From NCBI RefSeq assembly GCF_963678635.1, contig NC_087066.1, positions 7,345,954 to 7,409,953 on the forward strand: a stretch of DNA of 64,000 bases, in the 5' to 3' direction. The stretch is from Symsagittifera roscoffensis. Lineage: Eukaryota; Xenacoelomorpha; Acoela; Convolutidae. The notes beneath the pieces are model-generated. The model did not search any database, was not told where the DNA came from, and was given only the letters and a program-made list of their open reading frames with translations. Both the position numbers and the translations under genes were made by a program. Positions 28,501-37,500 of the stretch are shown here, piece after piece; the stretch's first letter is position 1, and every line of letters starts with the position of its first letter.

Positions 28501-31500
28501 ACTGGTGGTTCAAAATAAAAGCAGAAGGTCGCGATAAAAATACAGCTTTTTTGAATTTCCTAAAAAATGGAGTTATCTTTAATTTGTTTGTACCTTCTTC
28601 TGCAAAAAATACTATTTATTTTAGGTTTTTATTGTAGCCACAGTCAGAACCAAATGTGGGAGAAAAGTTTTTTGTTTGAAATTTTTCCAATGATGAAATG
28701 TTTCAAGGTATTGTTATTTGAAATTTTCATAAGTGTTCAAAAATCTACTTTTTTGACTTTACCCAAGTTTTAAATTTATGAAGTTTTGAAATTAACGGAG
28801 TTTTTGATGCAAGACGTATGATACGGAATTTAAAACGAGAACAAGTTAAAAAACAACATTACGAGGCCAAACCGTGCATTTTGTGAATGGTAGGTGGATT
28901 CCGCGACAAGGACGCTCCCTTTGTTCTTTTGTTTTTTCATTTTCTTTGATCGTTCCGACAAAATTTTAACATCTTCAAAAACTGTTCTCGTGAATCCACG
29001 AACATAAACACACAAAATTATGTGCCTGTTCAGTACACAGTTTGGCCTCGTAATGAAAATTAACCGTTTTTAAGCTATTTTTTGTGATAATTTTGGTGCT
29101 TTTCAATTGAATAGTTATCATCAGTAGACTTTATTGGATTAATCAATGTCAGAATCCTGCCAACTGAAGTTTTTTTTGTCTTAATCAGCAGTGCATAATT
29201 TTTCTTGCTAGGCTGTTTTGTTGCTAGGCATATGATACAGACTTTATAAAACGAAACGCGACCAGAAAAAAAAACAATAATAACAGTTTTTATTCTATCT
29301 TTTGAGATAATTTTGGTGCTTGTGAATTAAAAAGCCTTTATCAGTGGACTTCATTAGGTTAATTAATGTCATAATCCTGCCATTTGACGTCTTGTTTGTC
29401 TTAATCAGCAGTGGTTTTTCTTGCTAGACTGTTTTGTTGGTAGTCATATATACACATTTCATAAAACGCGACAAGAAAAAGAAAGAGAAACAAAAATAAC
29501 AGCTTTCAGCTATCTTTTGTGATAATTTTGGTCCTTGTCATTTGAAATTTATCATCAGTGGGCTTTATTGGATTAATCAATTGCATAATCCTGCCAACTG
29601 AAGTTTTGTTTGTCTTAATCAGCAGTGTATTTTTTCTTGCTAGAAAGATATCGTGGATTTGACCCCTCAAAAAGTTTCTAGCAAGCTGTTTTTGGGATCA
29701 TAATTTGGGAAACACACCAAAACCAATATTTAAGACCAAAACCAATATTTTGTACTGCGGGTAAAAATCCTGTATGTAATTTCGGCATCAAAGTAAATTT
29801 ATTCACTTCATCCCATATCTTGAAACTCATTATGGATAATAATCATATCATCCGATATCCTGAAACTCAGTATAGATATCCAGCAGCTAAACCATAACTT
29901 TAATCGAAAACCCTATAAATTTATTCTGCAGTTCAACTATTTGCAAACTGAACGCTGTGGCTTTATCTAGGAATTCGAGTGCTGGAGAAAAGTACCCCTT
30001 TAAATTTTTGAGCTGTATAATTATGTTGTCTTGTCTGCGCAAAAGAATCAAAAGTTTCAAAAGATTCTAGTCAATTCAAGTGTTCTGGAACTAATCTTTT
30101 GTTGAACTATCAGGTTATAAAATTCCAAATCAATTTGTACTGGACTGTTCTTTTCTCGTAATTCGAATTAAATTTCGGATTAGAATCTCGGACTTAATCT
30201 AAAAATTACCTTGAAAATATTAGGATGCAGGATAAATTGGAATGATAATTATTTATTCATAGATTGTTTGAATTTCAGCATCTTAATTGGTTAAAAAACT
30301 GATTTAATATACAGTCATGACTATACATGTTACAAATTTTTGCGGTAATTCGCTATCGAAATTCAGATTCCTTTCACAGTTTGCAGATTCGCTAATAATT
30401 TGCCGCTTTCTCTTACCCTTTGTGGATTCCGCTTATAATTGCGGATTCTGCGAAAGCACTTTTTTACTATGTACATATGGTATGATTTGTTTTTGGATTC
30501 CACAAATTTCTCCAGATTCCACAAGTTTTCTAGCAAATTCCGCAAAATATGCTGATTTTGAAGCAATTTTGAGCGTTATATTGTTTTAGTTGTTTGTTTA
30601 TGGAATTCAAAACAGCAACGAAGATCAAATTAAATTAGTAATGTCACGGATTCTGCGACAATATTGATTTTGGCCGGTTGTGGATTCCACTTTTATTTTA
30701 CGGAAAACACAGTTTGGCATCGTAACTTAGTTTGAAAAATTGGTAGTCATTTATGCTACTACTGCAAAAACTATGATTTTTTGCTCCTTCTGGAGAGACA
30801 AATAGTACCCAGTTTTTTAAATATTTTCTAAAGCCTTTTTGGGTTGTTTTTTAATTAAGTATTTAAATTAATAGAGAGAAAATTACGTCAGCCTTGGCAA
30901 TTGTGCCCGTAGGGCGCAATGCTAAGAAACAGAGAACAACTTATATTGTGGGGCCATTTTTTAAGTTGAGGATCTTGACTCTTCATCGGATTTGCAAAAT
31001 TCAAGAAACAAAAATTTAGAAGCAAAACTTCAGAACCACATTTAAATGTACGGACTTATCAGGGGCGGTTTTGGGTTCTGACTTCAGGGGCGGTTTGACT
31101 TCAGGGTTCTGACTTCCTCGCCAACCAACCTTTGTTATTGTCTTATGACATCCATTATCTGCCGAACAACCCTACTGTTTTTCTAAAGACGCCAATATAT
31201 AATAATTTTGAAGGGGAGTGCTTTTGACCTGTATTTTTTCTTCTACGGTACTTTGACCTGTTTTTTTTTTCAAATTTTTGCCTGTGGCGCAAAAACAATT
31301 TTTGAAAAAGGGTAAAAGTGCTCGGAAAATCCATTTTGTTGGACTAAAAAATTTCAAAAAATTTTGGAAAATCCGCCGAATTTATATAAATTCAAAGATT
31401 TTTCTTCAATCAATTTTTTATCTCGTCAAAATATTTCACTAAATAATTTTGAGTTCACCCAAATATCGATTTGTTTGAAATGAAAACGAAAAACCAAAAG

Positions 31501-34500
31501 CAAGAAGAAGCATTTTTAGTGGTAGAAAATGACATAAATATCACTCACAACTTTTTGCGTATCTGTATTGTTTCGAGTATTCAGTTCGAGTATTCGATGG
31601 AGTTGACAAGAAAGAGCAATCTATTCAAGTTTGTACAGATAAAAATCTACATTCTCAAGTCTTTAGTTTCTGTGCAATGGATCTGGCTTATTGTCCAAAA
31701 ATATGATTTTCTGGACTGATTTCAAAAATGGAGACTACTTTCACGACACTTCTCATAAGATCAATCTGTACCTGAACAATAGCGTGTGGGGAGACCTTCA
31801 ACATTTACCATCTTTTTTCACCAGTCCTGAAAATTGTGCTCGTGTTGAGAAAAATCTGCTCGGAAAACTGAAGGTGAAGGATATGAGCTGAGATGGTCGG
31901 TTGATGATTTTGTGACCGCTAGTCAAAAAAGTTGTCTGTGACGATTTTGAGTGAGAACAAAAACTTGAATCAAAACATTGCGACATCCGCGGTGAAACAT
32001 TGTTTCAAATGTGTTGCATAGTACCTCAAAATCTTTAAGTAGTTAGATTTGATTGGGTGTAATTTTTTTGCGGTAGTCCAAGTAATCCTGAAGATTCCAA
32101 CCACTAATTGTGAGGGTCAACTATAGTATAGGATGTGGGTGTATTTCTGTACCCAAAATTAGGCTCTATCAGCCGTGAATCAATAAATGCAGTTTTTAAA
32201 TTAATGATAAATATTGTATAGCCATAACTAACAAAGAAAATTGTACTGAAATGTAAAAGCAGTATTGAATTAGTTGCATACGTCTATTTTTCACTGTAAT
32301 TTGGACTCTGGGTCTAACATGGTTAAAAAATGGACGCTGAGATCTGTTGTTTTTTTTTCGTAAAAATATATATTTTTAGCAAATCTGTAATTGTAGGCGG
32401 TTTGACTTCATTCATTGCATGGTTGTAGAAACCAAAAATTAACGACGTCTTTGAAATTTATAGATAATGAAGTGGTCGAAAAGTCAAACTTGTTTATTGT
32501 TCCGACCATTGACAATGAAAAGGAACTTTGTATTCGGGTCTATTTTAGTTTTTTTTTCCAAAACCAAGTACCACAAATAATTATCGGACTGGATTGAGTG
32601 ATATATAATACTAAAGCAATTACAATCGTGATTCGAACCACTTTTAAAATGTTTTTAAAAAAATTCCCAATGTCGAGAAAAACCAGTTTGAAATTTTTGA
32701 TTTTTCGTCTTATTTCGAGTCTTATTTCGAGCAGCCTTACTATAATTGCTTAAAAGCTTACAACAATGAAATTTAAAACGAAAAAAAACTTAGTTTCACT
32801 TTGGTAAAGGTAGTTTATTATGAGTATTTTAGCGCCTTTGGAATCAAAAATTTCAAAAATTCAAAAAACTGCAAAAAACTTGAAAAAATTTTCGAATATT
32901 TTTGTTTTCATTTTTTTTCTTTTTTTTTCTAGTAATTTTTCTTCAAAAAGTGTTTTTCAATTTGCTTATTTTATTATGGCTGTCGAATATACAGCTCCTT
33001 TTATCACATCACGCCAAAAAAAAACGACAATAATTTGAATAAATTTTGTTGTTTTTTATTGAGACTATGGTCGGAACATTCTGTGCTACTTGCACAGTAA
33101 CCGGCTAGCTTTGTCCGTACACCGAAATCCAAATTTCTTCTCATGTTCCGTGGCTAGAAATCCGATAATGCAAAAGTTGTTCCAGGTTCTCAGAGCCCAT
33201 CTTCATATCTTAAAGACCAAAAATTTCAAAAAAAAAGCATTTTTTGATCAAATAAAAACTTCAACTTGATGGCGTTTCAACCACAAACAGAAGTTTGACA
33301 GTTTCTTTTTATACGGGATTAATTACAATTTTGTATAATTTCCTCTTTTAGGTTTCGAATTTTTAAGATTTTTTATTGCATATAATTTTTAAACAATGTA
33401 TTCAGTCATTTATCTCCTTTGGCTTAGCAGACGCCCAGATTGACGTCCAGCACAATTTGATAATTTGAAAACTGCTCATTTGGCAAAACTGTGTGACTCT
33501 ATAGTATCAACGCCCATTTTTGTTATGAGGAGTGTAGGCGATTTTTGTTAATCAATATCAAATTATTCTTTATAATAATTCAAAATCAAATAATTCTTTA
33601 TTCTAGTAATTCTTTACTTTTAAGACTGGGGTCACATTAACAACGAAGAAGATTGCAATTAAAAAACTTAAAAAAGTGATTTACGTTATGTTTCGATGCT
33701 GGTTAAATCTATGCCTAAATTAGTCTATAATCTCTAAAGCGGCCATTTATGTGACAATAAGTATACCTGAAAATGATAATTACGCAGTTTCTAAAACCCT
33801 CATAATTTCGAATATCTTTTTCTTTTTTCCTTCGGGACATCCATAATTTTCAAAAGTTGTAGCAATACTTTGCTACAACAGTGAGTGAAAAGTCGACTTT
33901 TGATGAAAAAAGCATGCAGAGCAAAAAATTTCTGTCAATTTCTTCGAAAAAACTTTTGTTGATTTGATGTATCTCGCCAGCAGTAGCGGTGCGCATTGAC
34001 GGTTGCTAAAACGATTTAAAAAAAAGGTAACATAGCCAAAAATGCCATTGTTCCGGTCACATTAATTTAAGCAAAACATTTTAAGAATTTAAGAAACATT
34101 AATTTAAGAAAGGAGAAATCGGAAACAAAATTGGAAGATTAATAAGCTTTCAGGTTTTAAGGTTCTATTTGAACTGTTGGTTGATGTGAATGCAACAGAA
34201 GGAAAGTTAAATGCTGTAGATGTAGATATGAACTCGCTTATCTCGTTCATTCATAAACTGAAAACACTCTATAAAGCGGAAATACTCAATCTAAGTTTCC
34301 TGACCATTTTTTGGAAGCCAAACTACGGCCATTAGCGTTTTAAACTGATTTTACATTTGAATCCTGGTTTCATCTTTTGACATACCTAACTGTGGATAAA
34401 TGAGTTTTCACTTTATAGAGTTTTGTGGCGGCCATTTGAGTTTCAAAGAAACGCTTTCAGATATAAAAAGCTTCTTAAACTTTGTTGGAGCTAGAAAGAA

Positions 34501-37500
34501 GGCTCTTACTGTTACATAGTTTGGTCAGCAATTGACCGAGAAAACCTTTAGTTTTGGCATAATTTCGGATTGACCGAGAAAATTCCAAAATGATCGTTTT
34601 TAGGTTAAAATTTTGGGCTCGAGATTCGCAAACTAAATTGCACCACTTTAATTCTGCTAAAATTCTAAGCAAGATTTGTTTCATCATTTTTGTCTAAAAT
34701 CAGCCAATTTAAGAAAAACGCATTTTCAAATTAAACTTATATTCGTTTTTTTCCGGATTATTCAAATTAGCTCTGTAGTTATTTGGCAACATTGAACAAA
34801 AAATACATAAATACAGCATGCATAAGGAAATATGTCTCATCATATATTTCGAAGTACCTGTTTTAGCACCACACGAAAGCTATTAGCAGCTTACTTCACA
34901 AAAGTCAGACTAAATTCAACCTCTACATCTTCGACGTGCAAAGGAGTTTTTGGGGGCAGGTGAGTTCTTCATTTTAAAATTTAAAATCACTATAAAACTA
35001 GTCAAGCATCAATTGCAAGAAGAATATCAAAAAATATCAATTTTTTTTTGTAATTTTATGTAGCATGGCACTTGGAGCCGGAAGCGTGGGTTCGAATCCG
35101 ACCATGAGCTGTTCCACCCGCCCACTCAGAACTTCAAGAAGATCAGAGTTGTCACTGTCGTGGTAAGTAGGTGCTCAAAAACGGCAAAAAAAGTTTGAAT
35201 CAATATCAATATAGGTTGTATTCATATTTGCTTATCTCTGTAAGACTGTTTTTTAGCAAGTCTCCCCGTGAGATTCTCTGAAAATTTGCTCCCCTTTAGA
35301 GAAAATCCTGCGCATTACATTCACTAAATTTTTTCTAATGCAAATCAAAATTTCGTCACATTCACTGATATCACTTTTAATGTTTTTATAAAGCTTCAGA
35401 ATTTTTGCTTAGCGCACAAAAAAAGAAAACTTTTCAATAACACTCGAAAACTTTTTGTCGAAAACGTTTTTTCAACCTTAGTTTTTTCTTTTATGTTTTG
35501 CAGGAGTCTCCGTTTGTGGAGGTGGAATCTGACGAGAGTGGTCAACTTGTGTTCAGTGGGTTCTGTGTGGATCTGCTGGACGAAGTGTCCAAACAGTTGA
35601 ACTTCCAGTACATCATGTACAATGCATCCGAGTATGGCAGACTGGACGGACATACGTGGGTGGGGGCTGTCGGAGAGGTCGCCTACAAGGTACCGCGCAA
35701 ATGGGATTTTTATTGCAAATAGAATCTTCATTTTGAAAAGAGAATTAAATATGAGGTAATTTTAAAGAAGGCGAAACAATGTTTTTTGTGTTTTTTTTGG
35801 CATTTCAAAAACATACAAATTGGCAGCTTTTTCCATCCTCAAAAAAACAGAAAATGTAATCAAAATCGGACTGTTAGTCTTCATTAAAGAATCGATGAAG
35901 TAGCTCTGAAAAAAAATCTTGATGAAAATTTGTAAAGTTTTTCGTGAACATCATTTTCTTTTTCTTTTATAATTTTTGATTGATTTTTGATATTCTTTTT
36001 TTTCGTAACCAAATTCTGTTTAGTTATTTTTTATGTTGTTGCGTGTAGCGTGCGGACATAGCAGTGAGTGGAATGTTGATCACCAGTCAGCGGGAGGAGG
36101 CGGTGGACTTCAGCACCAGATTCATGGACTACGGGGTCGGCATCCTCATCCGCAAAACTACCCCCTCCCAGACTGTGTTCGGATTCCTGCAACCCCTCAA
36201 CCCCCAAGTGTGGACATGTGTGGCCAGTACGTTACAATATACTTCAGTTTTGGTTTGATTTTGGATATGTTCCAGTTTTCACTACTTTGTACAACGCCTA
36301 AATAAATTTTGACTAAATATTGTTTATTCTCAATTCGAAATTTAGGATAATTCCTCAAATAAATTCACTTGTTCAAATAAATTTTATTATAATTTAATAA
36401 ACCAAAATTCCCTAAAATCAAGTCATTTTAAATTGCATTTAAGAATCCTAATTTTTCAAAAAACTAGCAAACATCACAAATGCGAAAAGCAAAGGAGTAA
36501 TTGAGAAAGAGTCTTGATTTTGAAAGATGAAGTTGAAGGTCGTTATTATACTCTGACAGAGCAGAAAATTCGAAAAATACTTTTGCTCGTTTTCGAAAGA
36601 AATTTTTTTTTCTCAAAACTACACTTTTGATGAACTTCATTGAAAATGTAATTACAATTCGAAAACACCCCCACCACTCTGTTTTACTGCGAAGGTACAA
36701 TCTTCATTGCTGGGGGTGTGATGTTCCTGGTGACTAGAATCAGTCCCAACACCAGAGGGAGACACTATAAAAGACATGGCCATAGTCATGGACATGGACA
36801 TACTATGCAGGATAGATATGTCGACCCCCTCAGTGACTACTCCCAATTCACCTTCCGCAACTCCATCTGGTTCACCATGACATCCATCATGCAACAGGGT
36901 ACAGTTTTTACCCCTCTTCCTCCGACATCTCCCCCCGTGCAAAGTTTTAACTGTACTACTCTGACTTAAAAATTTTCAGCGTGCTAGTTCTTATTTGCAT
37001 TAATTTGACTTCAAAAATTTCGCCTTGCTAACTTTTATTTGCATTAATTTGACTTCAAATTTTCAGCGTGCGAGTTTTTAGGTGTACTATTTTGACTTAA
37101 ATATTTTTTAACGTTCAACTTTAACGTTTAAACTTTGACATACGTAATAACAACGCATATATATATATTTCCCCTTCAGCACACATGTACATATGTTAAC
37201 CCCATACTTCATTGCACATATGTTAACCCCTTCAGAACAATATTAATTTTGTTGGGCTAATTTTTTTTGCGCATCATGACCTTTTTTGTTGCGTCCAGAA
37301 CTTTCGCGTGGTACCTTTTTGCAGCCGAATACGGTTAGGCTGTGGTAGACCTGAATCTAGAGAGCAAGTGAGATCTCGTCCTTACACATTATCATTGGCA
37401 TTGCCGCGTTAGGAGATCGGGAACTCGATCTGAAATTTTCAAAGTGAACGCCTCACAACAGTGCTGAGTGCCTTTCAACAAAAATATTACAAAATTTACT

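Larger units (their letters stand above)
21411..34866. other. Intron 8 (13.4 kb), repeat-rich
   Basis: It contains a tRNA-like sequence (22531-22622), a 162-bp tandem duplication (23822-24134), PAN/lectin pseudogenes (25114-26073, 31664-31954), a long-inverted-repeat element (26159-26846), a 220-bp tandem repeat with a nested miniature element (28806-29643), a hAT-like copy (31060-31375) and a family A copy (32501-33108). Stretches 24135-25113, 26847-28805, 29644-31059 and 33109-34866 show nothing certain. An uninterrupted frame at about 34133-34335 looks protein-like but is not recognised. Confidence 0.5.

Noticed and set aside
35080-35105. GGTTCGAATCC, a perfect RNA polymerase III B-box
   Set aside because: It lies inside coding exon 10 (codons for RGFESD), has no A-box at the right distance, and is explained by the protein.
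36652-36942. 96-codon minus-strand ORF opposite exon 13
   Set aside because: It is an antisense shadow of the His-rich and pore-helix exon.
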